From the NCBI GenBank assembly GCA_035192965.1, contig CP136571.1, positions 268,501 to 332,500 of the forward strand: a stretch of 64,000 nt of DNA. The letters are read 5' to 3'. The notes under the pieces were generated by a model, which was not told the DNA's origin, searched no databases, and saw only the letters and a list, made by a program, of their open reading frames with translations. This document shows, piece after piece, positions 33,853 to 43,427 of this stretch (position 1 is its first letter; each line of letters opens with the position of its first letter). Source of the DNA: Fuscovulum sp. (GTDB taxonomy: Bacteria; Pseudomonadota; Alphaproteobacteria; Rhodobacterales; Rhodobacteraceae). Made by a program: the position numbers and the translations under genes.

Positions 33853-35073
33853 TCATCTGCTGAATCTTGCAGCAAGTTCGACATGGGATGACCAGCGAAA
33901 CTGATCCACGACCTGCACCCAATCAAGCGCCCAACCCGCCTGCACCAACATACGTGCGTCGCGGGCAAAGGTGGCGGGGTTGCAGGAGACGGCGGCGATG
34001 ACGGGCACCTTGCTGCGGGCGAGGGTGGCGAATTGCGCTTCGGCCCCTGCCCTTGGCGGGTCGATCACCACGGCGTCAATGCCTTTGAATTCATCGGGTT
34101 CCAGCGGGCGGCGGAACAGATCGCGGGTTTCGGTGACGATCTTTTTCAGGCCTTCGGTATTGCGCCACGCCTTTTCCAGCGCGGCGGTCATGGCGGCGTC
34201 GCCTTCGACCGCGTGCACCTCGGCCTGTTCGGCCAAGGGCAGGGCAAAGGTACCGCAGCCTGCGAACAGATCGGCGATGCGGCGCGCGGGGCCGATGGCA
34301 TCGACCACGGCGGCGAGGAGGGCCGCTTCGCCCTGTTCGGTGGCCTGAAGAAAGGCGGCGGGGGGTGGCGCGACAAGGGCCTTGCCGAAGCGCTGCATTG
34401 GGGCGGCGCGCAGGGCGACGGTTTCGCCATTCCAAGTAAGGCGCGACAGGCCGTGCTGTTCGGCAAGGCGGGCGAGTTCAAGCTGAAGGCCCGACTCCAG
34501 CGGTTTGCCCCCGGTGACAGAGATATCAGGCCCGGCTAGGCTGCGCGTGACGGTCAGCGCAAGTTCGACGGTGCGCGAGCCGCCGAGGCGGGTGATCGCT
34601 TCGAGCACCGGGAAGGTGGCGATGATGTCAGGGTGGAGGAGTTGGCAGTTGGGGACCGGTATAATGAGATCCGACCCGCGGGCGTGAAAGCCCAGCAGCG
34701 CGCCACCCTTTGTCTTGCGCGCGGCAATCGTGGCGCGGCGGCGAGACCGAGGGGGCGAGGTGAGGGTGGGGCGGAAGGGCGCATCCAGCCCCTGCGCCGC
34801 CAAGGCACCGCGCACGATCCCCTGTTTCCAATCTTCGACAAAGGGATCGGAGGCGTGCTGCAACAGGCAACCGCCACAGGTGCGAGCGTGGGAGCAAGGG
34901 GGTTTCTTGCGGTCAGGCGAAGGGGTCAGGATACGGGCATCGGTCAGGTGATCGCCGATCAGCGTTCCCTGAACCTCTTCGCCCGGAAGCGCCTGCGAGA
35001 CATAGGTCGGGCCATCGGGGCCTTTGGCGATGCCGTCGCCATGATGGCCCAGCCGTTCGATCAACAGGTTCAC
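33853..35073 (-). CDS. RNA m5U methyltransferase, TrmA/RumA family (RlmD-like)
   Basis: 406-aa SAM-dependent uridine-C5 methyltransferase of rRNA or tRNA. It has an N-terminal TRAM-like region (IERLGHHGDGIAKGPDGPTYV…), a 4Fe-4S cysteine set CSHARTCGGCLLQH, SAM motif IADLFAGCGTFALPLA, VIDPPRAG, and the catalytic Cys in VIAAVSCNPATFARD. Its ATG overlaps the stop of the upstream ABC gene by 4 nt. The exact target (23S U747, U1939 or tRNA U54) cannot be decided by reading. Confidence 0.92.
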   Translation of the reverse strand: MNLLIERLGHHGDGIAKGPDGPTYVSQALPGEEVQGTLIGDHLTDARILTPSPDRKKPPCSHARTCGGCLLQHASDPFVEDWKQGIVRGALAAQGLDAPFRPTLTSPPRSRRRATIAARKTKGGALLGFHARGSDLIIPVPNCQLLHPDIIATFPVLEAITRLGGSRTVELALTVTRSLAGPDISVTGGKPLESGLQLELARLAEQHGLSRLTWNGETVALRAAPMQRFGKALVAPPPAAFLQATEQGEAALLAAVVDAIGPARRIADLFAGCGTFALPLAEQAEVHAVEGDAAMTAALEKAWRNTEGLKKIVTETRDLFRRPLEPDEFKGIDAVVIDPPRAGAEAQFATLARSKVPVIAAVSCNPATFARDARMLVQAGWALDWVQVVDQFRWSSHVELAARFSR

Positions 35074-36920
35074 TCAGCCGCTTCCTTTTCATCGGTGCCG
35101 ATGAAACCGCCGGATTGACGGTTCCAGTAGCGCGAATAGAGCCCGCCCTTGGCGAGCAGTTGGTCATGCGTGCCTTCTTCGACGATGCGGCCCGTGTCCA
35201 GCACGACGATGCGGTCCATCGCGGAAATCGTGGACAGGCGGTGCGCAATGGCGAGAACGGTCTTGCCCTGCATGACGCGACCCAGCGCCTCTTGGATATT
35301 TGCCTCAACCTCGGAATCGAGGGCAGAGGTGGCCTCATCCAGTACAAGGATGGGGGCATCCTTGAGGAAGGCGCGGGCAAGGGCGATACGCTGGCGCTGG
35401 CCGCCAGACAGTTTGACGCCGCGTTCGCCGAGGAAGGCGTCATAGCCTTTGCGGCCGTTGTGATCGATCATGTTGATGATGAAATCATGCGCCTCGGCGG
35501 CGCGGGCGGCGGCGATGATTTCCTCTTCGCTGGCACCGGGTTTGCCATAGGCGATGTTGTCGCGCGCCGAACGGTTGAACATCGCGGTTTCCTGCGTGAC
35601 CATGCCGATCTGACTGCGCAGGGATTCCTGCGTGACGGTGCGGACATCCTGCCCATCGACCAGAACCCGGCCATTTTCGGTGTCATAGAGCCGCAGCAGG
35701 AGCGAGACGAGCGAAGATTTCCCCGCGCCCGAGGCCCCCACGATACCCAGCTTTTCACCCGCGCGGATGGACAGGTCGATGTCATTCACGCCGCCGCGTT
35801 CACGACCATAGGCAAAGGTGGCGTGGTCAAAGCGGATCTCGCCCCGGATCGGGGGCAAATCGCGCGCGTCCGTTGCATCGGCAAGGGCATGGGGGACGGC
35901 CAGGGTTTTCATGCCATCCTCAACTTCGCCCACCGAGGTGTAGATCGACATCAGGGTAAAGCTGACCCAGCCCGACATTTGCGCGATACGCATGGCGATG
36001 GCGCCAGAGGCGGCGATATCGCCGGCGGTGGAGAGGCCCTGCATCCACAAGAGCACCGCGCCGCCGATCAGCAGGACCGGCAGGATGCCGGCAATTGTCA
36101 TCAGTGACAGGCGAAACCATGTGGAGATGACGCCGAATTCGAGGGAGCGGTCACGGAACACCTCCATCGATTTCAGGGCGACGCGATCTTCGAACGCGGC
36201 ATGGGCGAAGAGCTTGACCGTCTTGATGTTGGTGATGGTGTCGACCACCTGACCCGACACCATTGCGCGGGCCGAGGCGCGGGCAGCGGAATTGACGCGC
36301 ACGCGGGGCATGAAGAAGCGGATCAGCAGGACATAGGCCACCAGCCAGACAGCGAGCGCGATGGCGATGCGGTAGTCGATGACCAGCAGGAACACGACCG
36401 AGCCGATGACAGAGGCAAGGGCGAAACAGACGGTGTTGATGACTTCGGTCGCGACATCGGTGACGGCGCGGGCGGCCTGCATCTGTTTGGTGGCGATGCG
36501 ACCTGCGAAATCGTTGTCAAAGAAGGTGACGGCCTGCCCCAGCGTCCAGCGGTGCAGGCGCGACAGCACCAAGGGCAGGACATTCGGGCCGACGATGATG
36601 GAGTTCGACGCCGACGACACGCCAAAGGCGATGGGGCGCAGGACCATGTAGAACAGGATGAAAACGGTGATCAGCGGCCAGTGATCGGCAAAGAACCGAT
36701 CCGGGCCGGAGCCGATGGCCGCGTCGATCACCCAGCCAAGGATGAGGGCGGAGACGACTTCGGTGACGCCCGCGAGCGAGGACAGGATGCCCGCGATGAT
36801 GAGCATGGGCCAAGACCCGCGCAGGGACCAGTTCATGAAGGCGCCAAGGCTGCGCGGGGGCGGGCCATCGGCGGGACGGAAGGCATCGATCATGCCACCC
36901 AGAGAGCGGGCAAGGTTCAT
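35070..36920 (-). CDS. ABC exporter half-transporter B (fused TMD-NBD)
   Basis: 616-aa type IV ABC exporter: six-helix transmembrane domain (residues about 30-340) and an ATPase with Walker A GIVGASGAGKSSLVSLL, signature LSGGQRQRIALARAFL, Walker B ILVLDEATSALDSE and H-loop IAHRLSTI. All catalytic residues are present, including the Walker B glutamate. It overlaps both the next ABC gene and the RNA methyltransferase gene by 4 nt. With its neighbour it probably forms a heterodimer of the MsbA/multidrug/lipid exporter class; the substrate is unknown. Confidence 0.9.
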   Translation of the reverse strand: MNLARSLGGMIDAFRPADGPPPRSLGAFMNWSLRGSWPMLIIAGILSSLAGVTEVVSALILGWVIDAAIGSGPDRFFADHWPLITVFILFYMVLRPIAFGVSSASNSIIVGPNVLPLVLSRLHRWTLGQAVTFFDNDFAGRIATKQMQAARAVTDVATEVINTVCFALASVIGSVVFLLVIDYRIAIALAVWLVAYVLLIRFFMPRVRVNSAARASARAMVSGQVVDTITNIKTVKLFAHAAFEDRVALKSMEVFRDRSLEFGVISTWFRLSLMTIAGILPVLLIGGAVLLWMQGLSTAGDIAASGAIAMRIAQMSGWVSFTLMSIYTSVGEVEDGMKTLAVPHALADATDARDLPPIRGEIRFDHATFAYGRERGGVNDIDLSIRAGEKLGIVGASGAGKSSLVSLLLRLYDTENGRVLVDGQDVRTVTQESLRSQIGMVTQETAMFNRSARDNIAYGKPGASEEEIIAAARAAEAHDFIINMIDHNGRKGYDAFLGERGVKLSGGQRQRIALARAFLKDAPILVLDEATSALDSEVEANIQEALGRVMQGKTVLAIAHRLSTISAMDRIVVLDTGRIVEEGTHDQLLAKGGLYSRYWNRQSGGFIGTDEKEAAE

Positions 36921-38764
36921 TCGGCAGCCTCTTCTTCCAATCCGATGAAGCCGCCCGATTGGCGCGCCCAGAAACGGGCATATAGCCCGTTCTGCGCCAG
37001 AAGCGCGGCATGGGTGCCCTGTTCGGCGATATGGCCATCCTCGAGCACCACGATCCTGTCCATCGCGGCGATGGTGGACAGGCGGTGCGCGATGGCGATG
37101 ACGGTCTTGCCCTGCATGACGCCATAGAGCGCGTCCTGAATGGCGGCCTCGGCCTCGGAATCCAGGGCCGATGTCGCCTCATCCAGGATCAGGATGGGCG
37201 CATCCTTGAGGATGACGCGGGCAAGGGCCACGCGCTGGCGCTGACCGCCCGACAGTTTCACGCCGCGTTCGCCGACATGGGCATCATAGCCGCGGCGACC
37301 CTGCGGGTCTTCGAGGGTGAGGATGAAATCATGCGCCTCGGCCCGGCGGGCGGCGGCGATCATCTCATCTTCCGTCGCATCGGGGCGGCCATAAAGGATG
37401 TTGTCACGCACCGATCGGTGCAGGAGCGAGCTATCCTGCTGCACCATGCCGATCTGGCGGCGGAGCGAGGATTGGGTGACGGTGGCGATATCCTGACCAT
37501 CAATCAGGATGCGGCCTGATTCCGTGTCGTAGAAGCGCAGCATCAGCTTGACCAGCGTGGACTTGCCCGCGCCGGAGCGACCCACGACGCCGATTTTCTC
37601 ACCCGGTCGGATCGTCAGGGACAGGTCTTGCAACCCGCCCGAGCCACGGCCGTAATGGTGGCTGATCGACTGAAGGTCGATCTGGCCTTCGCGGAAATTC
37701 AGCGGCTTGGCACCCGGGACATCGACCAGAGTGATGGGTTGGGCGATGGTTTCCATGCCCTCTTGCACCACGCCCAGCGCCTGCACCAGCGATGAAAAGG
37801 CCCACATGATCCAGTAGGTCATGTTGTTCAGCCGCAGGACAAGCGCGGTGGCCGCAGCAACGGTGCCGACGGTGGCATTGCCCTGATACCACAGCAGGAT
37901 GGCCCAACCGGTGATGGCCACGATCAGGAACCCGTTCAGGACCGTCAGCGCGAGATCCATCTTGGTGATGATGCGGCGTTCGATCAGAAAGGTTTGCCGC
38001 GCGGCTTCGATCGCGTCGCGGGCGTAATCCAGTTCGCGGGTGTCATGGGCGAAGAGCTTGACGGAATGGATGTTGGTATAGGCATCCACGATCCGGCCTG
38101 TGACAGCGGACCGCGCATCTGAGCTGGCCTTGGAGGCCGGGCCTGCGTGACGGATCGTCCACAGAACCAGAAAGGTGTAAAGCACCAACCAGACCAGCAG
38201 TGGCAGCAGAAGACGGGGGTCGGCATCGGCCAGCAGGATGCCCGCGCCAACCACGGTGACCGAGGCGAAGGCCACGGCATCAAAGGTCTGGAATACGGCA
38301 TCGCCCGCGGCGAGCGGTGTCTGCATGATCCGGTTGGCGATGCGGCCTGCGAAATCGGATTCGAACCAGCCCACCGGTTGGCGGATCACGTGCGCGTGGG
38401 CCCGCCAGCGGATCATCGTGCCGAAATTGGGCAGGATGGCGTTGTGCAGCAGGGCGACACTGGCCACCAGCAAGATCGGACGAACGATCAAAATGGCCAG
38501 CCCGACCAGGATGATTTCGGTGCCATAGATTGCCCAAGCCTGTTGCGGGCCGTTGTCAGCCAAAAGATCGACCAGCCGCCCGACATACCAGATCAGCGCG
38601 ACATCGGCGAAGGCGCTGATGACCGAGAGGACAGCCGTAATCGAAAAGACCATCCGGAAGGGGCGGATATAGTCTTTGAGAAATGGCCAGAGCCGCCGGG
38701 GCGGCGTATCGGTTTGCTCGTAAGGACCATAGGGGTCAACGAGGCCTTCGAAATAGCGAAACAC
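36917..38764 (-). CDS. ABC exporter half-transporter A (fused TMD-NBD)
   Basis: 615-aa partner of the preceding exporter, same architecture: TMD with ITAVLSVISAFADVALIWYVGRLVD, NBD with Walker A GVVGRSGAGKSTLVKLM, signature LSGGQRQRVALARVIL, Walker B ILILDEATSALDSE and IAHRLSTIAAMD. The two NBDs are alike but the N-termini differ, supporting paralogous halves of a heterodimer. Both ATP sites look consensus, unlike asymmetric exporters with one degenerate site. First gene of its overlap group; 60 nt downstream of cca. Confidence 0.9.
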   Translation of the reverse strand: MFRYFEGLVDPYGPYEQTDTPPRRLWPFLKDYIRPFRMVFSITAVLSVISAFADVALIWYVGRLVDLLADNGPQQAWAIYGTEIILVGLAILIVRPILLVASVALLHNAILPNFGTMIRWRAHAHVIRQPVGWFESDFAGRIANRIMQTPLAAGDAVFQTFDAVAFASVTVVGAGILLADADPRLLLPLLVWLVLYTFLVLWTIRHAGPASKASSDARSAVTGRIVDAYTNIHSVKLFAHDTRELDYARDAIEAARQTFLIERRIITKMDLALTVLNGFLIVAITGWAILLWYQGNATVGTVAAATALVLRLNNMTYWIMWAFSSLVQALGVVQEGMETIAQPITLVDVPGAKPLNFREGQIDLQSISHHYGRGSGGLQDLSLTIRPGEKIGVVGRSGAGKSTLVKLMLRFYDTESGRILIDGQDIATVTQSSLRRQIGMVQQDSSLLHRSVRDNILYGRPDATEDEMIAAARRAEAHDFILTLEDPQGRRGYDAHVGERGVKLSGGQRQRVALARVILKDAPILILDEATSALDSEAEAAIQDALYGVMQGKTVIAIAHRLSTIAAMDRIVVLEDGHIAEQGTHAALLAQNGLYARFWARQSGGFIGLEEEAAE

Positions 38765-38824
38765 GGGTGAAGCCTCTTGGGTATGGGCTAATCATATAGC
38801 CCTGAACGCCGGAAAGGGAAACCG

Positions 38825-39964
38825 TCAGCGCAGGAGATCGGCCTTTGTCAGCCGCAGGTCGGAGGCGAGCCATGCGCGTTCCAGCCGTTTGAGTTCCTGC
38901 CCCAGCAGGGGCCCGGCAAAGCCGGGCAGGTCGGCGGCAGTGATCGGAAAGCCGGATTGCGCGCCGCGTGCCACCTCGGATTGCCAATCGTGCGGCAGGG
39001 GTTGTTCCAGGATTGCTGCGCGCGCCAGCAGCGCATCGGCGGCCAGATCGGCGCCTAGTTTCTGGCCCAGAACCGCGGGGGTATGGGGCGAGCCGATCGC
39101 TTCCCGCAAACGGGCGAGATCGCGCGCCTCGGCCCGCGACAGGCGCAGCGCTTCGGTCAGGTCTGCGCCACCCAGAACGGCCAGACGGCGCAGCCAGCGC
39201 GGGGGAATGTCCTGCTCCAGATGGATCAGCGGCGCGAGGGCGCGAGGATCGCTGCCGGGAAGCAGGGCGGGCAAGACGCCGGATTGCGCCATGCTGGCCA
39301 CGGACGGGGCGGGATCGGGGGCCGCGAGCAGTTTGCGCATTTCTGCCCCCACACGTTCGCGGGACAGGGCGGCAAGGCCATCAATCCCGGCGGCGCAGGC
39401 GGCCAGTCCTTCGGCATCGATCCCGTTCGCGGGGTCGCCATACCAGGCGTGGAAGCGGAAAAAGCGCAGGATGCGAAGGTAATCCTCGCGGATGCGCGCG
39501 GCGGGATCGCCGACAAAGCGCAGGTGGCGGGCGCGCAGATCGGGCAGGCCACCCAGCGGATCGACGAGCGTGCCGTCGGGCCGGGCGTAGAGCGCGTTCA
39601 TGGTAAAGTCGCGGCGGGCGGCGTCATCCTCGATCCGGCTGGAGAAGGCGACCTTGGCGTGGCGGCCATCGGTCTGCACATCGCGGCGGAAGGTTGTCAC
39701 CTCATGCGGGCGTTTGCGAATGATGAAGGTGACGGTGCCGTGTTCGATGCCCGTAGGGATGACCTTGATCCCGGCATGGGCAGCAAGGGCCATGGCCTGT
39801 TCGGGGGTGGCGTCGGTTGCGATGTCGATATCCCCGATGGGCATCTCCAGCAGCGCGTTGCGCACGCAGCCGCCCACGAACAGCGCCTGATGCCCACCCG
39901 CCATGAGCGCCGCGCAAACGGCCTGGGCGGCGGGGTCTTCGATCCAGGCGCCTTGCAGGTTCAC
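38825..39964 (-). CDS. cca: CCA tRNA nucleotidyltransferase / poly(A) polymerase family (GTG start)
   Basis: 379-aa class II nucleotidyltransferase that adds or repairs the 3' CCA of tRNA. Motifs: GGHQALFVGGCVRNALL with IGDIDIATDATPEQ (catalytic Asp pair), HGTVTFIIRKRPHEVTTFR, DDAARRDFTMNAL, DPLGGLPDL and the RRxR-like ARIREDYLRILRFFRF. It starts at GTG 39964 within a GTGA overlap with the end of the NUDIX gene, so translation is coupled. A longer in-frame start upstream lies inside the NUDIX gene and is not preferred. Confidence 0.93.
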   Translation of the reverse strand: MNLQGAWIEDPAAQAVCAALMAGGHQALFVGGCVRNALLEMPIGDIDIATDATPEQAMALAAHAGIKVIPTGIEHGTVTFIIRKRPHEVTTFRRDVQTDGRHAKVAFSSRIEDDAARRDFTMNALYARPDGTLVDPLGGLPDLRARHLRFVGDPAARIREDYLRILRFFRFHAWYGDPANGIDAEGLAACAAGIDGLAALSRERVGAEMRKLLAAPDPAPSVASMAQSGVLPALLPGSDPRALAPLIHLEQDIPPRWLRRLAVLGGADLTEALRLSRAEARDLARLREAIGSPHTPAVLGQKLGADLAADALLARAAILEQPLPHDWQSEVARGAQSGFPITAADLPGFAGPLLGQELKRLERAWLASDLRLTKADLLR

Positions 39965-40557
39965 GGCTGCACCCTGTCGGCCAGCCCGCGCAGGATGCGG
40001 GCGGTGGCACCCCAGATGTAATAGGGACCGTAAGGCGCGGCGTAGTAACGCCGCCATTCATTGCGCCAGCGGCGGCGTTCGATGGCGAAGTTTTCGGGGT
40101 TCAGCACATGGTGCAGGGGAACGGTGAAGACCTCTTCCACCTCGCCCGCTTCGGGAACCGGGATGAATGGCGCGCGGACGAAACCCAGAACCGGGGTGAC
40201 CGTGAAGCCTGTTACCGTTTCATGGGGCGGCAGGGTTCCGGCGATATCGACAAGGTCGGAAGAAAGACCCACCTCTTCGCGGCTTTCGCGAAGGGCGGTG
40301 GCAATGACGCCATCATCGCCCTGATCGACCTTGCCACCCGGCAGAGCGATCTGGCCGGGGTGGTGCTTCAGATGCGAGGCGCGTTTCGTAAGGATCAGGC
40401 GAGGGGTTTCGGGGTAAAGCCAGACCGCCACCAGTACCGCCGCCGGACGCAAGACGCGCCCGGGCGGCAGGGTGATGGCGGGGTTCAGGTCAAAATCCGA
40501 AGAGGGCCGCGCGGGGCGGTTGAGGGCCGCGCGCAGCTTGTCTTCGACGTCATGCAT
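39961..40557 (-). CDS. NUDIX hydrolase, CoA pyrophosphatase type
   Basis: 198-aa NUDIX enzyme of the NudL/CoA-pyrophosphatase group, which cleaves CoA to 3',5'-ADP and 4'-phosphopantetheine. NUDIX box: GGKVDQGDDGVIATALRESREEVG (GX5-variant, REx2EExG core present); upstream LTKRASHLKHHPGQIALPGGK is the group-specific NuCoA signature (LTxRxxxLxxHxGQIxFPGG). The gene overlaps the hslO stop by 8 nt and cca by 4 nt. Confidence 0.9.
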   Translation of the reverse strand: MHDVEDKLRAALNRPARPSSDFDLNPAITLPPGRVLRPAAVLVAVWLYPETPRLILTKRASHLKHHPGQIALPGGKVDQGDDGVIATALRESREEVGLSSDLVDIAGTLPPHETVTGFTVTPVLGFVRAPFIPVPEAGEVEEVFTVPLHHVLNPENFAIERRRWRNEWRRYYAAPYGPYYIWGATARILRGLADRVQP

Positions 40558-41545
40558 CCGGGGACTTTGTCGCCTCGAACCCGACAGTTGCCGGGTCCAG
40601 TTCGTAATGCGCGCTACAGAACTGGCAGTCTGCCGTGACCAGCCCTTCGGGCGTGGTCATGTAAGCGATGTCCTTGGCGGAATAGATGGACAGCGAGTTG
40701 CGGACCTTTTCCTCCGAACAGGAGCAGCCGAAACGGACCGGCTGCGCATCGAACACGCGGGGGTCTTCTTCGTGGAACAGGCGGACCAGCAGATCGGTGG
40801 GCTGCACTGTCGGGCCGATCAGTTCCATCTCTTCGACCGTGTCGAGAAGGAAGTTCACGCGGTTCCAGTTTTCGCCCTCTTCCCCCGACAGGATGTCGGC
40901 ATGGGTGAGCAGGCCGCCTTCGCCTGTGGCACCGGCATTGGCGACAAAGGGAGATGCCTTTGGCATATGTTGCAGCATCACGCCGCCCGCGCGCCAATGC
41001 AGCGGCTGACCGGGGGTCTGGCTTTTGCCAAAGGTGACGGCAAAACGCGTGGGCAACTGTTCGGATTGCGCGAAATAGGTTTCCGCGCAGGACGACAGCG
41101 ACCCGCCCGCGATGGGGGTGATGCCGGAATATGGGACGTTGCCTTCGCCCTGATCGATCAGCACGGCAAGATAGCCTTCGCCGATTTGGCTGAAGGGGTC
41201 GGCGTCGGGATCAAGACGGTCCTTGTCAAAGCTGGCATAGGCGCGGATGCGGGCGCTTTGCCCATCTTCGCTGGGGCCGTAGTAATCGGTCGCGATCAGG
41301 CGGGCGGGGCCTTTGCCGCGCACCTGCAACGACAATTTCCAGCGCAGCTTGATCGCCTGCCCGATGAGAGCAGTCAGCAGGGCGGCTTCGGCCACCAGCG
41401 CCTCGATCTGGGGGGGATAGTCGTGTTGGCGCAGAACCTGATCCAATACGCCGTCCAGCCGCGCCACGCGGCCGCGGATATCAGAGCGATCCAGCTGAAA
41501 TGGCAGGACGGTATCGTCCCAGGCGAGTTGCGAGCCGATGGTCAT
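40550..41545 (-). CDS. hslO: redox-regulated chaperone Hsp33
   Basis: 331-aa holdase activated by oxidation. The C-terminal zinc centre is intact: CxC in RFGCSCSEEKVRN and CxxC in TADCQFCSAHYELD. The N-terminal domain starts with LPFQLDRSDIRGRVARLDGVLDQVL and contains LLKLRWKLSLQVRGKGPARLIATDYYG-like strands. The ATG at 41545 (MTIGSQLAWDD) is taken; upstream in-frame sequence has no family similarity. First gene of the hslO-NUDIX-cca overlap set. Confidence 0.96.
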   Translation of the reverse strand: MTIGSQLAWDDTVLPFQLDRSDIRGRVARLDGVLDQVLRQHDYPPQIEALVAEAALLTALIGQAIKLRWKLSLQVRGKGPARLIATDYYGPSEDGQSARIRAYASFDKDRLDPDADPFSQIGEGYLAVLIDQGEGNVPYSGITPIAGGSLSSCAETYFAQSEQLPTRFAVTFGKSQTPGQPLHWRAGGVMLQHMPKASPFVANAGATGEGGLLTHADILSGEEGENWNRVNFLLDTVEEMELIGPTVQPTDLLVRLFHEEDPRVFDAQPVRFGCSCSEEKVRNSLSIYSAKDIAYMTTPEGLVTADCQFCSAHYELDPATVGFEATKSPDA

Positions 41546-41614
41546 TGGGTTTCCTGATTGTGCCTGCCCCGAATAGCGCGGCATTATGGGATGAGCAACT
41601 GTGGGGCAAAACAG

Positions 41615-42061
41615 ATGATCCGTCGATATGGGGAGCCGTTGCAGCAAGGTCAACGGTACCGGCGCAGGCCGGGTGTCTATGCCATCTTGCTGGACGGGGA
41701 TCACCTGCTGGCCACGCATCAGGCGGAACCGGTGCCGGAATACCAGCTACCCGGTGGTGGGATCGACAAGGGCGAGCATCCGATTGCCGCCCTGCACCGC
41801 GAGGTGTTTGAAGAAACGGGGTGGCGCATCGCGCTGGATCGGCGGTTGGGGGCGTTCCGGCGGTTCACCTATATGCCGGAATATGACTTGTGGGCCGAAA
41901 AGCTGTGCACCGTCTATCTGGCGCGGCCCGTGCGGCGGCTTGGCCCGCCATCCGAGGCGGGGCATCAGGCGGTGTGGATGTCCGTTGATGCGGCGTTGGA
42001 GGTGCTGGGCAACCCGGGCGACCGGGCGATGCTGGCCCGCGCGGTTGGATTCACGCGGTGA
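41615..42061 (+). CDS. NUDIX hydrolase
   Basis: 148-aa single-domain NUDIX protein. Box: GGGIDKGEHPIAALHREVFEETGW (REVFEETGW core), preceded by PEYQLP. The start ATG 41615 (MIRRYGEPLQQGQRYRRRPGVYAILL) is chosen because it matches the common N-terminus of such proteins; ATG 41591 is an alternative. The substrate (nucleoside diphosphate derivative) cannot be deduced. Its end overlaps the end of the convergent phosphatase gene by 11 nt. Confidence 0.85.
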   Translation: MIRRYGEPLQQGQRYRRRPGVYAILLDGDHLLATHQAEPVPEYQLPGGGIDKGEHPIAALHREVFEETGWRIALDRRLGAFRRFTYMPEYDLWAEKLCTVYLARPVRRLGPPSEAGHQAVWMSVDAALEVLGNPGDRAMLARAVGFTR

Positions 42062-43289
42062 TCTGCGGGCCGTGATAATCGAAGATCACGGCTGAAACAT
42101 CGTCGGGAAAATCGGTCGTTCCGGCATGATTGGCCAGACCGGCGCGCAGGGCAGCATGCAGGGCATCGCCGCGCAAAGCGGCGGCATGGTGCAGGATGCG
42201 GGCGAGACCATCGTCGCCAAGATCGCCGCCGGGACCGGGGCATTCGGTGATGCCATCGGACGGAATGGCCAGCCGGTCGCCGGGTTGCAGGCGTAGGGTG
42301 ACGGGTGGATAGGTGGCATCAGGGACCATTCCCACGGGAAAGCCGCCATCGCCGATCCAGACTGGCGAAAGATGGGGCGAGAGGTGCAGCGGGTGCGGAT
42401 GACCTGCCTGCACCAGTTGGACGGTGCCATCGGAAAGGCAGATGTCGGCATAGATCATGGTCAGATACAGATCGCCCTGCTGATCGGCGCAAAGCAGGCG
42501 ATTGAGCCGTTCGACCACCGCCTCGGGCGGGAGGGGGCGACCGTCAAGGAAGGCGACGTTCTGATCGCGGGATCGCCCGGACAGAAGCGCTGCAAGGCGC
42601 GCGGCCATGAGGGCAGAGGCCACGCCATGACCGGAGACATCAATCGAGAAAAGGGCGATTCGCCCCTGTTCGAGGGGAAACCAACCCACCAGATCGCCGC
42701 CAAGATGACCGGATGGCTGCATCAGGAAAACCGCCTCGGCCCCGTTCATCGGAACAACGGTTTCGGGGATGAGCGAAAGTTGCAAACGCCGCGCCTCGGC
42801 CAGATCGCGCTGAAGCGCGTCATAGAGGCGTTCAAGATCCTGATTGCGCTGCTGCAATTCGGTCTGCATTTGCAGGATGCGTTCGCCGGCGTGCAGGCGG
42901 GCCTGCAATTCGGCGGGGTCGATCGGTTTGGTCAGAAAATCATCCGCCCCGCTTTCCAGCCCATCCGCCACTGCCGCCGTGCCGGATTTCGCACTGATCA
43001 GGACGAAGTAGCTGTAGGCGTCGCCGGGGAGTGCCCGGAAAGCGCGGCAGAATTCCGGGCCCGACATGCCCGGCATGACCCAATCGCTGAGGACAATGTC
43101 AAACCGCGCCTCTTGTGCCAGCGCCAAGGCCTGCTGGCCCGAAGCGGCCTGCGCCACATCATAGCCCCAGCGGGCAAGCTGCAACGCCAGCATTTGCCGC
43201 TGTGCTGCGCTGTCATCGGTGACCAGAACACGCCGGGCCCCGACCGATTTTCCGAAATACCCCTGCACCCGAGACCACCCTTTTCCCAC
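42051..43289 (-). CDS. response regulator with PP2C (SpoIIE/RsbU-type) phosphatase output
   Basis: 412-aa signalling protein. Residues about 18-135 are a receiver domain (RVLVTDDSAAQRQML acidic pocket, IVLSDWVMPGMSG phospho-acceptor Asp, DDFLTKPIDPAEL with Lys). A coiled coil (about 140-165, QTELQQRNQDLERLYDALQRDL) links to a PP2C-type phosphatase (residues 175-405): GGDLVGWF and IALFSIDVSGHGVASALMAA carry the metal-binding Asp, and DRLAIPSDGITECPG and FPDDVSAVIF complete the site. Such proteins usually dephosphorylate an anti-sigma antagonist in partner-switching stress or biofilm pathways. No antagonist gene is adjacent, but an Hpt gene starts 138 bp upstream, divergently. Confidence 0.92.
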   Translation of the reverse strand: MGKGWSRVQGYFGKSVGARRVLVTDDSAAQRQMLALQLARWGYDVAQAASGQQALALAQEARFDIVLSDWVMPGMSGPEFCRAFRALPGDAYSYFVLISAKSGTAAVADGLESGADDFLTKPIDPAELQARLHAGERILQMQTELQQRNQDLERLYDALQRDLAEARRLQLSLIPETVVPMNGAEAVFLMQPSGHLGGDLVGWFPLEQGRIALFSIDVSGHGVASALMAARLAALLSGRSRDQNVAFLDGRPLPPEAVVERLNRLLCADQQGDLYLTMIYADICLSDGTVQLVQAGHPHPLHLSPHLSPVWIGDGGFPVGMVPDATYPPVTLRLQPGDRLAIPSDGITECPGPGGDLGDDGLARILHHAAALRGDALHAALRAGLANHAGTTDFPDDVSAVIFDYHGPQITA

Positions 43290-43427
43290 AGGCCTACCCT
43301 AGCGCCTAAGGCTTAACAGCCGGTCAAAGCTGCAAATTCGAGGTATTGATGCCGGGCGGATTTACCTTTGCTTGACGATGCGCGGGCAAGACTGCGGGGC
43401 GTGGGTTGTCTGCAAATGGGTGATGCA

